Part shown: piece by piece, positions 26,649-35,013 of the stretch
How positions within the stretch are numbered: position 1 is the first letter of the stretch
Layout of the letters: each line of letters starts with the position of its first letter
Source: Paenibacillus_AR mesotrionivorans
Lineage (GTDB): Bacteria > Bacillota > Bacilli > Paenibacillales > NBRC-103111
Assembly (NCBI RefSeq): GCF_046098205.1
Contig: NZ_JBJURJ010000002.1
Location: 310,001 to 374,000 of the forward strand
DNA: 64,000 nucleotides
Reading direction: 5' to 3'
Position numbers and translations under genes: made by a program
The notes under the pieces: model-generated
What the model saw: only the letters and a program-made list of their open reading frames with translations
Database searches by the model: none
What the model was told of the DNA's origin: nothing

Positions 26649-27275
26649 TTACTCGATATACGGGTTGTTGGCTCTTTCAAAGCCGATGTTGGTCCGCTGG
26701 CCATGGCCCGGATAAACCTGTACACGGTCATCCAGCTTCATCAGCTTGTTCTTGAGGGTATCCATCAAGGTTTCGTGATGGCCTCCCGGCAGATCCGTGC
26801 GGCCCACCGAAAGCTTAAATAGCGCATCCCCGGCAAACAGGATATCCCCCCATAAAAAGCTCACGCTGCCCGGGGAGTGTCCGGGGGTATGGATGACCTT
26901 AAAGGTTTCACCCAGCAGCTTCAGCACCTGGCCGTCGTCCAGGCCATATTCCGCCGGATCGGTAACCACAGGCGGCCCTACCTCGGGCCACATCAGGGAA
27001 CCGTTCTTCTTGGGATTGGTCAGCCAATCCGCCTCCAGATCATGCAGATAAACCGGGCAGCCCTTCAGCTTCCGCAGCTCATCCACCCCGCCGATATGGT
27101 CAAAATGGGCGTGGGTCAGCAGAATGGCGGTTACCTCAAGGTCCTGCACACGGCGGATCAGCGGCTGGGGATTGGTCCCCGGGTCAATGACCACCGCTTG
27201 TCCCGCTTCGGCGTTGGTCAATAAATAGGCGTTGGTCCCCAAGGGCCCCAAGGGGATAGTCTCAATCTTCAGCAA
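26649..27275 (-). CDS. MBL-fold metallohydrolase (glyoxalase II-like)
   Basis: 208 residues from a TTG start at 27275, eight bases after TTGGAGG; the upstream TTG at 27290 is part of that site. Zinc ligands are visible: THAHFDHIGG (HxHxDH), a later HTPGHSPGS, the bridging Asp in AGDALF, and a C-terminal GHGQRT. The set is typical of YqgX/glyoxalase II-like hydrolases acting on thioesters such as S-lactoylglutathione analogues. Physiological substrate not known. Followed by a copy of the 58-bp element; the thioredoxin-like gene lies just upstream and may be cotranscribed. Confidence 0.9.
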   Translation of the reverse strand: MLKIETIPLGPLGTNAYLLTNAEAGQAVVIDPGTNPQPLIRRVQDLEVTAILLTHAHFDHIGGVDELRKLKGCPVYLHDLEADWLTNPKKNGSLMWPEVGPPVVTDPAEYGLDDGQVLKLLGETFKVIHTPGHSPGSVSFLWGDILFAGDALFKLSVGRTDLPGGHHETLMDTLKNKLMKLDDRVQVYPGHGQRTNIGFERANNPYIE

Positions 27276-27311
27276 AGCGGCAGCCTCCAATACGAAAATC
27301 TATCATTTCCA

Positions 27312-27875
27312 TTAAAAAGAAGAAATCAGCTCACGCAGCTCCGTCACGATCACCCGGTGATACCCGGTGCCCTCGCCGTAGCGGCGTCCCATTTCCTGGC
27401 GTGCCTCCCCAAGCTTCTCCTGGTAATCCGCTGCTTCCCGGTCTGGATTGGCCAGCTTGAAGGCGGTCATCGCCTCCTGCACATGCTTGGGACGAGGTCC
27501 CCAATGCCCCAGGACATACCCGCCCGCATCGGTAAAAATTACAATGGGAATCGCTTTGCCGCCCATGGTCAGGAACTGGTCCATCACTTCCGGATGTTCC
27601 TCCATGATCAGAATCCGCACAGGGATACCCGACGGCTCCAGAGCCTTCAGTACCACGGGAACATTGCGCACCACATCTCCGCACCATTCGGCGGCCAGAA
27701 TCAGACAGCGCAGATCATCCCGGTTGCGCAGGGATTCGAAATAAGCGCGTTCCTCCTCCTGCCAGCTGAAGCTGTCCGTCCATTCCTGAAACTTCTCCTT
27801 GTTCTTCGTCATGCCCTCGATAAATTGCTGCGGCTCCAAGCCTGCTCCAAGCAGGGAATACAGATTTTTGCTCAT
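27312..27875 (-). CDS. Thioredoxin-fold protein with a single active-site cysteine
   Basis: 187 residues with AGGAGGAGATCC before the ATG. The thioredoxin-like region (about 50-145) has LAAEWCGDVVRNVPVVLKAL where CxxC would be expected: one Cys is kept (WCGDVVRN) and the second is absent. The cis-Pro loop KAIPIVIFTD is present. This is the Thioredoxin_9-type bacterial family. Loss of the resolving Cys argues against ordinary disulfide reduction; a thiol-binding or bacillithiol-linked role is possible. It is next to an MBL hydrolase, and such pairs may act in thiol detoxification, which is inference. Confidence 0.8.
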   Translation of the reverse strand: MSKNLYSLLGAGLEPQQFIEGMTKNKEKFQEWTDSFSWQEEERAYFESLRNRDDLRCLILAAEWCGDVVRNVPVVLKALEPSGIPVRILIMEEHPEVMDQFLTMGGKAIPIVIFTDAGGYVLGHWGPRPKHVQEAMTAFKLANPDREAADYQEKLGEARQEMGRRYGEGTGYHRVIVTELRELISSF

Positions 27876-27909
27876 TGGATCTCCTCCTGATCTGTTGGGT
27901 AATGAGGTT

Positions 27910-29010
27910 CTACCGAATGGGGGAGCCGGATTCCTCCAACAGCCTGACCACTCTGTCCACGTCTTCGGGAGTTAACCCCCGTTTGGTGTGATGGCTCCGG
28001 ATGGCATCCGCCAGTTGCTCCGGCTTCACGGCTGCAAAAGCTTGGCTTTTCCCGCTCAAGGTACAGTCCGGGTTGCTAAAGCACAACACCCCCGTCACAT
28101 CCGCCTCTATTCTATTGTCCCGCAAAAGCTCCTTCAGCACAAATTCTTGGCGGTACAATTGTGCCGTAGGGTCCTCCTTATGTCCTCCATTACCGCGCTC
28201 CACCCCTCCGGAAGTAAATGTAACGGCGCCGTCCCAGTCCTTCTCCTCAATATGGAACACCCCGTTGGGGCCGACCACCAGATGAGCAAACTCCCGGGAA
28301 GCGCTGCTGGTGCTGATGGATCTGCTATGGAGCACGCGATAGCCGCTGCCGATGGCATTCAACCGGACGGCGATGGTTTCTCCGCCTTTCGGGGAGCCGG
28401 TATCCGCTGCGACGGCGGGATTTTTTTTGCGGAAAATGACTTTATACAGAACATATAAGACCGTCAGGGCCAATGCGCCCCAAAGAATAGGCTGAGTGTA
28501 GGGCCCTGCCTTCTCGTCGATGCTTTCCCAATTTTCGCCCAGCTTTTTGCCCAGCGTAATAAACAAAATTGCCCAAGGGATAGAGGCTAACCCGGTATAA
28601 ATCAGGAACTTGGCCAGGTTCATTCTGGCAATTCCCGCCGGGATAGAGATGGCCTGCCGGACCACGGGGATAAACCGGGAGGTAAACACTACACCCGCCC
28701 CATACTTGTTGAACCAGCGTTCGGTCAAATCAATGTGCTTTGGTTTGATGTGCAGATATTTGCCGTATTTGTCCACGAAGGGCCGTCCCCCGTAGATGCC
28801 GATGGCATACAGCACAATTTGCTGGAGCAGACAGCCGATGGTGCCGAAAATCACGGCCTCCACCATATTGATCTGGCCTTGATAGGCCAGATATCCCGCA
28901 TAGGCCAGAACAATTTCGCTCGGAATCACCTCAATGGCCAGTCCGATCAAAATACCCCAATAGCCCATACCTGTAATGACTTCCAGAATGCGGTGCACAA
29001 GCTCTCCCAT
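27910..29010 (-). CDS. DedA-family membrane protein fused to a NERD domain
   Basis: 366 residues from ATG at 29010 (GGTAGG just upstream; ATG at 29016 also possible). Residues 1-200 are a DedA/SNARE-associated protein: ITGMGYWGILIGLAIEVIPSEIVLAYAGYLA, EVIPSE, FTSRFIPVVRQAISIPAG with the conserved Arg residues, and LGKKLGENW. After a short linker, residues about 220-345 resemble NERD (nuclease-related) domains: SREFAHLVVGPNGVFHIEEKDWDG and a following RQEFVLKELL. DedA proteins flip polyprenyl phosphate or phosphatidyl lipids; NERD is a restriction-endonuclease-like fold, often of unknown role. No frameshift is seen at the junction. Confidence 0.8.
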   Translation of the reverse strand: MGELVHRILEVITGMGYWGILIGLAIEVIPSEIVLAYAGYLAYQGQINMVEAVIFGTIGCLLQQIVLYAIGIYGGRPFVDKYGKYLHIKPKHIDLTERWFNKYGAGVVFTSRFIPVVRQAISIPAGIARMNLAKFLIYTGLASIPWAILFITLGKKLGENWESIDEKAGPYTQPILWGALALTVLYVLYKVIFRKKNPAVAADTGSPKGGETIAVRLNAIGSGYRVLHSRSISTSSASREFAHLVVGPNGVFHIEEKDWDGAVTFTSGGVERGNGGHKEDPTAQLYRQEFVLKELLRDNRIEADVTGVLCFSNPDCTLSGKSQAFAAVKPEQLADAIRSHHTKRGLTPEDVDRVVRLLEESGSPIR

Positions 29011-29084
29011 CTTCATCCTACCTTTTCCGGTCCTCACGGACATTTTGTTTTCATTCTAAAGTGTTGCTTTACGTAATAATTTCC

Positions 29085-29142
29085 GGGGGCTCCCCCAAAA
29101 GTACTCCGTATTCGCTTCGAAGCATCCCTTCACTTTTGGGGG
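29085..29142. repeat. 58-bp palindromic element, copy 3
   Basis: Same outer arms as copy 2 (CCCCCAAAAGT / ACTTTTGGGGG) after a GGGGGCTCCCCC prefix; the inner core is CGCTTCGAAGCA. It lies in the divergent gap between the DedA-NERD gene and the cupredoxin gene. Confidence 0.88.
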
Positions 29143-29164
29143 ATTGCTTTGGGGATTAACTCAT

Positions 29165-29340
29165 CCTATTCTATCACAAATCCGGCTAGTACCCAATTGC
29201 TGCCAAACCGGACAGGGTTCGTACTATCCGGCATTACGCCCGCATAGTTTTAAGCGTAGGACGTGCCCCGTGGCGCAGGGGGCAACAGGGCGTGCCTAAA
29301 TTTCAGACACCGCCCAACAACCATATTTATACGGGAGAGT
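29165..29340 (+). other. GC-rich, fold-prone leader upstream of the cupredoxin gene
   Basis: TAGTAC and GTACTA, CCGGA and TCCGG (about 29210-29232), and GTGCCCC with GGGGGC can pair in the 175 bp before the start codon. The sequence matches no riboswitch class that I can name. It may be a leader, an attenuator, or remnant DNA. Confidence 0.35.
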
Positions 29341-29348
29341 GAGCCCTT

Positions 29349-29801
29349 ATGTCAAAGGTAATCATGCTGAAGCGTCGCCATCTGTGGGTCGGTGCCCTGG
29401 CTTTTATTTTCCTTGCAGGCGGGCTGTTCTTCTACCGGCTCTATCACTCCGGCGACCAGCCGGTTGACGGCCAGCCGGAGGGTCCCCGGACCATTCACAT
29501 GGTCACGGCAGAGGCCAAATCCACCCTGGAGGACGGCACTGTCATTGAGGCCTACAGGTGGGACCCGGGTACCATATTCGTGGAAAAAGGCGAAATCATC
29601 AACCTGGTGCTGTACGGCGTCAACGGAGACAGCCATCCCTTTTATATCGAAGGCACCCGCATCAAGGGGGAAGTGAAAAAGGGCAAGGAAACCACCGTGG
29701 CTTTCCAGGCCTCCAAGGAGGGGGTTTACCGGTTGATCTGCCTGACCCATCCGGACAAAAACCACAATGGGCCGATGATCGGCTACATAGTGGTGGATTA
29801 A
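29349..29801 (+). CDS. Membrane-anchored cupredoxin-domain protein
   Basis: 150 residues. An N-terminal membrane anchor (about 10-30) is followed by an external cupredoxin-like domain. Likely type-1 copper ligands are His in GDSHPFYI (about 96) and Cys, His and Met in RLICLTHPDKNHNGPM (about 131-145), with the order H..C..H..M. The domain resembles the electron-transfer or copper-binding module in nitrosocyanin/plastocyanin-like and CuA-related proteins. ATG start with GGGAGAG. Downstream, an imperfect palindrome starts three bases past the stop codon. Confidence 0.82.
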   Translation: MSKVIMLKRRHLWVGALAFIFLAGGLFFYRLYHSGDQPVDGQPEGPRTIHMVTAEAKSTLEDGTVIEAYRWDPGTIFVEKGEIINLVLYGVNGDSHPFYIEGTRIKGEVKKGKETTVAFQASKEGVYRLICLTHPDKNHNGPMIGYIVVD

Positions 29802-29803
29802 GG

Positions 29804-29919
29804 CAGACCTTAGAGACTGCGACGAAATAAGTAGCGCTAATTTGTTGATAAAACTCCCAAAACCGTGGAGATTTTGTCAGCAAAAGCGGATACTAATTTC
29901 CTCGCAGCTTCTTAGTCTG
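29804..29919. repeat. 116-bp imperfect palindrome
   Basis: Two arms of about 54 bp face each other around a short centre (AAAACCGT). The outer end is CAGAC on the left and GTCTG on the right; inside, CTGCGA pairs with TCGCAG and AGTAGCGCTAATTTGTTGATAAAACTCC pairs imperfectly with the right arm. It sits between two plus-strand genes and starts right after the cupredoxin stop. It may be a MITE-like insertion or a long RNA hairpin. Confidence 0.8.
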
Positions 29920-29987
29920 TCGCCCATTGGGCCCTCGCCGCATACACTACTTATGTCTTCCAAGATACAATTAGGCTGGTGGTATCC

Positions 29988-30308
29988 ATGCAAACCAATC
30001 CCATGCGCAATGCCAAGCACGAAAAGCCTCTTCCCACTGCCCGTCAAATTCGCCGCTCCTGCCAAAAGGAGCTGTACCGGACCATCAAGAGGCTGAAAAC
30101 CTATATTGCCCCCGAACCCTTGAAGCAGGCGGAGGAGCTGTATTTCAAAAAGGTAGCCCTGAATCTGCTGTGGATTGTGGAGAACGGGAGCAACCGGAAG
30201 GCTCTGGCGGACTGGTGGGAAAAGGAAGTGAGCCCCTCCATTGCCCCGCTGTGGAATGTGGGGGAGGAGGAGCTGAACCGGGCGTTCCGCGATTCCTTCG
30301 GCGGATAA
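29988..30308 (+). CDS. Conserved small basic protein of unknown function
   Basis: 106 residues from ATG at 29988; a GTG at 29979 is also in frame, and GGTGG lies just before the ATG. The sequence is basic and helical (PTARQIRRSCQKELYRTIKRLKTYIAPEPLKQAEELYFKKVALNLLWIVENG, then LADWWEKEVSPSIAPLWNV). I have a vague recollection of related Paenibacillus proteins labelled dehydrogenase, but nothing in the sequence supports that. No domain, signal or membrane segment seen. Followed by a strong terminator. Confidence 0.65.
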   Translation: MQTNPMRNAKHEKPLPTARQIRRSCQKELYRTIKRLKTYIAPEPLKQAEELYFKKVALNLLWIVENGSNRKALADWWEKEVSPSIAPLWNVGEEELNRAFRDSFGG

Positions 30309-30318
30309 CCGTGACAGC

Positions 30319-30355
30319 AGAAAGCGGGCATGCCCTCGGCATCGCCCGCTTTCTT
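30319..30355. terminator. Terminator between small basic protein gene and sensor kinase
   Basis: AGAAAGCGGGC and GCCCGCTTTCTT form a perfect stem around ATGCCCTCGGCATC, which can fold further. Serves the convergent genes on both sides. Confidence 0.88.
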
Positions 30356-30369
30356 CGCATCCCGCCGGG

Positions 30370-31908
30370 TCAGTTTCCTCTGCCGGTGGTGGTAATATGA
30401 GGAGGACAGGCTTGGACTGTGACCCTGGTTTCGGGCAAGGCCTCGCAGTCCTCCGTGTCCAGGTCCTCCGACAGCTGGCGGAAATTCACGGGAAACACAA
30501 TCTCCACACAGGTGCCTCTGCCTAACTCGCTGGCAATATGCAGCCTCCCCTTATGATTGGCAATGATCTGCTGGCTAACCATGATTCCCAATCCGGTTCC
30601 ATTCTTCTTGCTGGTCAGGAACGGCTCTCCCAAGCGGCGCAGCATATCCGGGGGGATCCCGGACCCGTGGTCCATGAACCGGAACTTAATCCGTTCCTGT
30701 CCCTCAAGAGCCGCATCAATCCTCATTACTCCCCCTTCAGGCATGGATTCCATTCCATTTTTGATGATGTTCAAAAACACCTGCTTCACAAGATTTTCCT
30801 CACAGAGCATCCGGGGCAAATTCTGCTCAATGCCGGCTTCAAGCCGCACGCCGCTCATGTGGGACTGGGGCTGCAGCGCCCGTAGTGTATCCTCCAGGAG
30901 CTCACCGGGGTCCTTATACAGGAATTGGTTCAGATGGGGCTTGGAGAGAATGATAAACTCGCTGACAATAAAGTTGATCCGCTCCACTTCATCCAGCATC
31001 AGATCCAGATATTCCTGGTTTCCGGTTTGGCGCTGCTTGAACAGCTGGACGAAGCCGCGCAGCGTGGTCAGGGGATTGCGGATTTCATGGGCTACACCGG
31101 CGGCAAGCTGGCCGATCACCGACAGCTTCTCGGAGCGGCGGAGCAGCTCCTCCGTCTCCTTGCGTTCGGTAATATTGCGGCAGATGGCTGCCAGCGCAAC
31201 CGGCTCTCCATCATCCAGACGGACGGGAGACAGGGTCAGACTGACATGAATTTCTTTGCCTTCCTTGGTTTGGCGGACGGTTTCGTACCCGCTTACCTCT
31301 TCCCCGTTTTTGACCTTGCGGATCAATTCCAGAAATTCCGGCGCGTCCTTGTCCTGCAGGAAAGGCTGAAATGCGCCGGTCACCTCCTCCTCCCTGTAGC
31401 CGTACAGCGCCTCAAAGGCCGGATTGGCACGCTGGATGTTCCCGTCCAGATCGGTCAGATAGATAGCATCCGTGCTGTGTTCAATCAAGGAGCTCCAAAA
31501 AATGTTGGCTCTTCTCAGACTCTCCACCACCCGCAGACGCCCGGCCGTATCCGTATCCTGCTCCAGGGATACGTCCAGATAATGAGGGGAGACATCCGGT
31601 ACGGCCAAGCTTTCCGGCTCCACCGCCGCAGCACTCTCAGCAGCGGACAGGATGGCGGAGGGATACGGTGATGGCTTTCCTGCAGCTGCAATAACCGGCA
31701 AACGCAGGACAAGCACAACCCCGATAATCAGGGCCGCGATAGAAAGAACATCGGATAACGCCAAATACCAAAACAGACTCTTGTCCAATGATCCGGAACG
31801 GAGGAACAGTTCCACTGTGGAGGCCAGAAGGCCATTGGCAAGGACCAGGATGCAGGAGATAAACCCGAAATGAAATGGCGATTTCCAACGGCGAATGAAA
31901 TGGGTCAT
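30370..31908 (-). CDS. Membrane sensor histidine kinase with PAS domain
   Basis: 512 residues from ATG at 31908, with GGGAGG eight bases upstream. Two membrane helices (about 12-32 and 45-65), a PAS domain with PAC extension (about 150-265; STDAIYLTDLDGNIQRANPAFEALYGY), a HisKA domain with the phospho-His in GVAHEIRNPLTTL (about 285-295), and a HATPase domain with N, G1 and G2 boxes (NIIKNGMESM, DHGSGIPPDM, GTGLGIMVSQQI). This is the layout of KinB/KinE-type sporulation kinases. No response regulator gene is adjacent, consistent with a phosphorelay kinase, but that is inference. Confidence 0.9.
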   Translation of the reverse strand: MTHFIRRWKSPFHFGFISCILVLANGLLASTVELFLRSGSLDKSLFWYLALSDVLSIAALIIGVVLVLRLPVIAAAGKPSPYPSAILSAAESAAAVEPESLAVPDVSPHYLDVSLEQDTDTAGRLRVVESLRRANIFWSSLIEHSTDAIYLTDLDGNIQRANPAFEALYGYREEEVTGAFQPFLQDKDAPEFLELIRKVKNGEEVSGYETVRQTKEGKEIHVSLTLSPVRLDDGEPVALAAICRNITERKETEELLRRSEKLSVIGQLAAGVAHEIRNPLTTLRGFVQLFKQRQTGNQEYLDLMLDEVERINFIVSEFIILSKPHLNQFLYKDPGELLEDTLRALQPQSHMSGVRLEAGIEQNLPRMLCEENLVKQVFLNIIKNGMESMPEGGVMRIDAALEGQERIKFRFMDHGSGIPPDMLRRLGEPFLTSKKNGTGLGIMVSQQIIANHKGRLHIASELGRGTCVEIVFPVNFRQLSEDLDTEDCEALPETRVTVQACPPHITTTGRGN

Positions 31909-32034
31909 GGGTCTTTCCTCCCGTTCAGGGAATGTGGAGGACATTCTTACTTAATATTTCTTCCTTTTTTTCCGGAATCCTTCACATCATTACAGGATGG
32001 AAAACTTTTGACCCATTCTCTCCATCCCAAGTGC

Positions 32035-32418
32035 TCAGAGGGCGGGCTGGAAAAACTCTAAACGCTCCCCGTTGGGGCCGAAAAAGAAAGCAATCCGGGT
32101 CCCGCCCAGTATGGTCCGGGGCTCCTCATCCAACAGCCGGATGCCCAACCCCTTCAGACGCTCCAGCTCGGCTTCGATATCCGTTACCGTAAAGGCGATA
32201 TGATGGACAATTCCACTGTCCGACATCCCCTCCGTGCCTCGTCCGATCAGCTCAATTTCCGTCTCCGGGTGGCCGGGAAAGGAAAGAAACGAAAGCTCCA
32301 CTCCGTTATCCAGCTGCTTGCGTGACGCCAGATTAAGACCCAGCACCTCCGTATAAAAGGCGATGGATTCATCCATATCATTGACGTATACTCCGATGTG
32401 CTCCAGTTTTTTGATCAT
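32035..32418 (-). CDS. VOC-family metalloenzyme (glyoxalase I/MMCE-like)
   Basis: 127 residues, single vicinal-oxygen-chelate domain of two betaalphabetabetabeta motifs. Metal-ligand positions are visible: His7 in LEHIGVYV, Glu in ETEIELIG, His in GIVHHIAFTV and Glu near the C-terminus in NGERLEFFQ. The pattern (VHHIAFTV, DIEAELERLK) resembles methylmalonyl-CoA epimerase and glyoxalase I. ATG start with TTGGAGG. A 22-bp gap separates it from the diguanylate cyclase gene upstream, so the two may be cotranscribed. Substrate unknown. Confidence 0.85.
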   Translation of the reverse strand: MIKKLEHIGVYVNDMDESIAFYTEVLGLNLASRKQLDNGVELSFLSFPGHPETEIELIGRGTEGMSDSGIVHHIAFTVTDIEAELERLKGLGIRLLDEEPRTILGGTRIAFFFGPNGERLEFFQPAL

Positions 32419-32440
32419 GTGTTTTCCTCCAAGTAATTTT

Positions 32441-34066
32441 TTAGGGGGTGGGGACAGTTTGTCCCGACAGCTCCACCCGGTTTCTTCCCATCCGTTTGGC
32501 TTGGTACAAGGCCTGGTCCGCCCGGGATATCATATCCTCCAGCGTGGATGTGCCGTAGCTGTAGTCCTTCCGGTAATCAGCCACGCCGATGCTGACGGTC
32601 AGGGGGATTTCCAACTCCTCCTCCCTGTATGGCTGTTCCATAAAAGCCTGGCGGATCCGGTTCCCCAGCTCAACTCCGCCTTCTGCCGGGGCATTGGGAA
32701 GCAGAATCAGAAACTCCTCGCCCCCGTAACGGGATACCATATCGCAGGACCGGATGCAGGACAGGAGAAGGGAAGCGGCGTGGATAATCACGCGGTCACC
32801 CACCAGATGGCCGAAGGTATCATTCACCTTTTTGAAAAAATCAATGTCCAGCATAAGCACGGAGCAGGGCTGTCCCGCCCGTATGCAGGTTTCCAGAAGC
32901 CGCGGCCCTTCGGTCAAAATATGCCTGCGGTTATATACTTCCGTCAGTTGATCCACCACCGCCGTCATTTCCAGCATCTGAATGGTGGACTTCAGCTTTT
33001 TGCCGGTACGGTTAAAATTCTCGCACAGCTGCTGAAGCTCCTCGGGAGCGGAGGCGAACTGGTTGGGAGGAATGCGGAAGTCATAATCCCCCTCCCGGAT
33101 CGTGCTTGTCCCACGCAACAGAAGACCGATGGGACGGAGAAGCCCTTCCGTAAACTTGAAGGTTAAAACAAAGCTTAGCAGCAGCATGGCGATTACAATG
33201 ATGGCCATCAGCAAAATATCGGTATAGAGGGCCCGGAAGATGTCGCTGTGCTTCATTTCGGCCACAACCAGCCACTCCTTGTCCTTCACCCAGCCGTACT
33301 GCCCCATTACCCGTTCGCCGGCATAATTGGCATACGCCTTGTTGGAGGAGGTTCCGGCTTGGGCCAGATCGGCAATGGGTGAAGTGTTGACCAGATTCAG
33401 GGGAGTCCCCTCCACTCCAAGAGGAACGGTAATGAATTGCCCGCTTCTGTTCAGCAGATATGTTTCTCCGGCATTGCCAAAATCGAACTGGTTCATCACC
33501 TTTTCCAGGATGCCGATATGGATGACGCCGCAAACCAGCCCGTTGAAGACGTTGTTCTCATCCATGATAGGCGAGGAAATGAACAAGAAGGGTCTGCTGG
33601 AATTTTTGCTGATCAATACATCGGTAATCAAGCTTCTCCCGGCCTTGGCCTCCTTGAAGTAGTCCCGGTCGGACACATCCCCGCTGCTGTCGGGACTCTG
33701 GGAATCCATGATAATCTTCCCTTGGGCGTCTACATATAGGACAGCTGTATATTCTCCTTCCTCCGACATGAAGGATTTGAAGATGCGGCTGATTTCATCC
33801 TTGCTTCCGGTCCGTCCCGACATAAGATGGGATAAAAGCCCGATCTGGGTGCTGTGGTTCTCCAGCCAACGGTTGATGAAGGTGCTTTGCAGACCGATGG
33901 CATCCTTCAGCTGCTGCCGCGTTTCTCTTGTTTTGTAGCGCGCCTCCGTTATGGAGGTGCTGATGAGAATCAAGGCTCCCAGCACAACAATAATCAAGCT
34001 GACCCAAAACCGGAGTCTTTGTTTAAGGGTGAGCAGTCCTAAGCGGCAAGATAGTCGGTCCAGCAA
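32441..34066 (-). CDS. Membrane-bound diguanylate cyclase with Cache sensor
   Basis: 541 residues from a TTG start at 34066 after TAGGTGAG. Helix 1 (about 20-40), external Cache-type domain (YVDAQGKIIMDSQSPDSSGDVSDRDYFKEA), helix 2 (about 285-305), HAMP, then a GGDEF domain (about 375-530). The catalytic motif is RYGGEEF, a functional variant, and RSCD five residues before it fits the RxxD inhibitory site for c-di-GMP. So it should make c-di-GMP with product feedback. No EAL or HD-GYP partner lies nearby. Confidence 0.92.
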   Translation of the reverse strand: MLDRLSCRLGLLTLKQRLRFWVSLIIVVLGALILISTSITEARYKTRETRQQLKDAIGLQSTFINRWLENHSTQIGLLSHLMSGRTGSKDEISRIFKSFMSEEGEYTAVLYVDAQGKIIMDSQSPDSSGDVSDRDYFKEAKAGRSLITDVLISKNSSRPFLFISSPIMDENNVFNGLVCGVIHIGILEKVMNQFDFGNAGETYLLNRSGQFITVPLGVEGTPLNLVNTSPIADLAQAGTSSNKAYANYAGERVMGQYGWVKDKEWLVVAEMKHSDIFRALYTDILLMAIIVIAMLLLSFVLTFKFTEGLLRPIGLLLRGTSTIREGDYDFRIPPNQFASAPEELQQLCENFNRTGKKLKSTIQMLEMTAVVDQLTEVYNRRHILTEGPRLLETCIRAGQPCSVLMLDIDFFKKVNDTFGHLVGDRVIIHAASLLLSCIRSCDMVSRYGGEEFLILLPNAPAEGGVELGNRIRQAFMEQPYREEELEIPLTVSIGVADYRKDYSYGTSTLEDMISRADQALYQAKRMGRNRVELSGQTVPTP

Positions 34067-34192
34067 TGGCTCACCTACTTTTTCATTGGTGCAAACGCGT
34101 AGATGCGTGTGTCTATTCCATTATAAAGTCGGTATCTGCCTCCGGCAATCGGCGGCGGCAATTTGATAACGGCAGCCGCCAATCCGCCGGAA

Positions 34193-34939
34193 TCAATGCT
34201 CCGTCAGGATCAAAGGCCCTTGGGCGGTTATCGCGATGGTATGCTCGTATTGGGCGGACAACCCTCCGTCCACAGTCCGTGCCGTCCAGCCGTCCGCGTC
34301 CACCTTGGCATAGTAGGACCCGGTGTTCAGCATAGGTTCGATGGTGAAAACCATCCCTTCCTTGATCCGCGGTCCCTTGCCCTTGGGTCCGTGATGGGGA
34401 ACCTCCGGATCCTCATGCATGTCTTTGCCGATGCCGTGACCGATAAAATCCCGGACGACGGAATATCCCTCAGCCTCGGCGAAGGTTTGGATCGTGTTGG
34501 AGATATCGCCGATGCGGTTGCCGGCTACCGCCTGGGCGATCCCCCGGTACAAGGCATCCTTGGTGGTTGTCAAAAGCCGCAGGCCCTGCTCGCTGACACT
34601 CCCCACGGGATAGGACCAGGCGGAGTCCGCCAGCCAGCCGTTCAGGTTCACCACCATATCGATGGTGACAATATCGCCATCGGCCAGAGGCTCCAGCTTG
34701 GGGAAGCCGTGGCAGATCACATCGTTTACCGAAGCGCAGGTGGCATATTTATAACCATGGTAGCCCTTCTGCTCCGGAGTGGCGCCGTGCTCCTTCATGA
34801 AGCGTTCGGCAAACTGGTCAATCTCCCAGGTGGTGACCCCGGGGCGGATCATCTTCTCTATTTCACGGTGGCAGGCGGCTAAAATCCGCCCCGCCGCATG
34901 CATCTTCTCAATTTCTTCTTTTGTCTTCAGAATAATCAT
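34193..34939 (-). CDS. map: Methionine aminopeptidase type I
   Basis: 248 residues with AAAAGGAGCC before the ATG. The enzyme removes the initiator Met. Visible metal ligands: Asp in NLNGWLADSAWS, the region GHGIGKDMHEDPEVPHHGP with His, Glu in VFTIEPMLN, and Glu near the C-terminus in QYEHTIAIT. The conserved His is in the CHGFPKLEPLADGD stretch. Length and motifs fit MetAP type Ia. This is not inside the usual ribosomal-protein cluster (between adk and infA), so it may be a second copy. Confidence 0.93.
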   Translation of the reverse strand: MIILKTKEEIEKMHAAGRILAACHREIEKMIRPGVTTWEIDQFAERFMKEHGATPEQKGYHGYKYATCASVNDVICHGFPKLEPLADGDIVTIDMVVNLNGWLADSAWSYPVGSVSEQGLRLLTTTKDALYRGIAQAVAGNRIGDISNTIQTFAEAEGYSVVRDFIGHGIGKDMHEDPEVPHHGPKGKGPRIKEGMVFTIEPMLNTGSYYAKVDADGWTARTVDGGLSAQYEHTIAITAQGPLILTEH

Positions 34940-35013
34940 CTTGGCAGGCTCCTTTTTTTCGTTATACTGGGATGAGACCGCTTTGGGATACGAATTATGG
35001 ATTAAAGGAGAGA

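Noticed and set aside
29165..29340. Named riboswitch (c-di-GMP, cobalamin, ykkC classes considered) upstream of the cupredoxin gene
   Set aside because: None of the conserved core motifs I remember for these classes is present.
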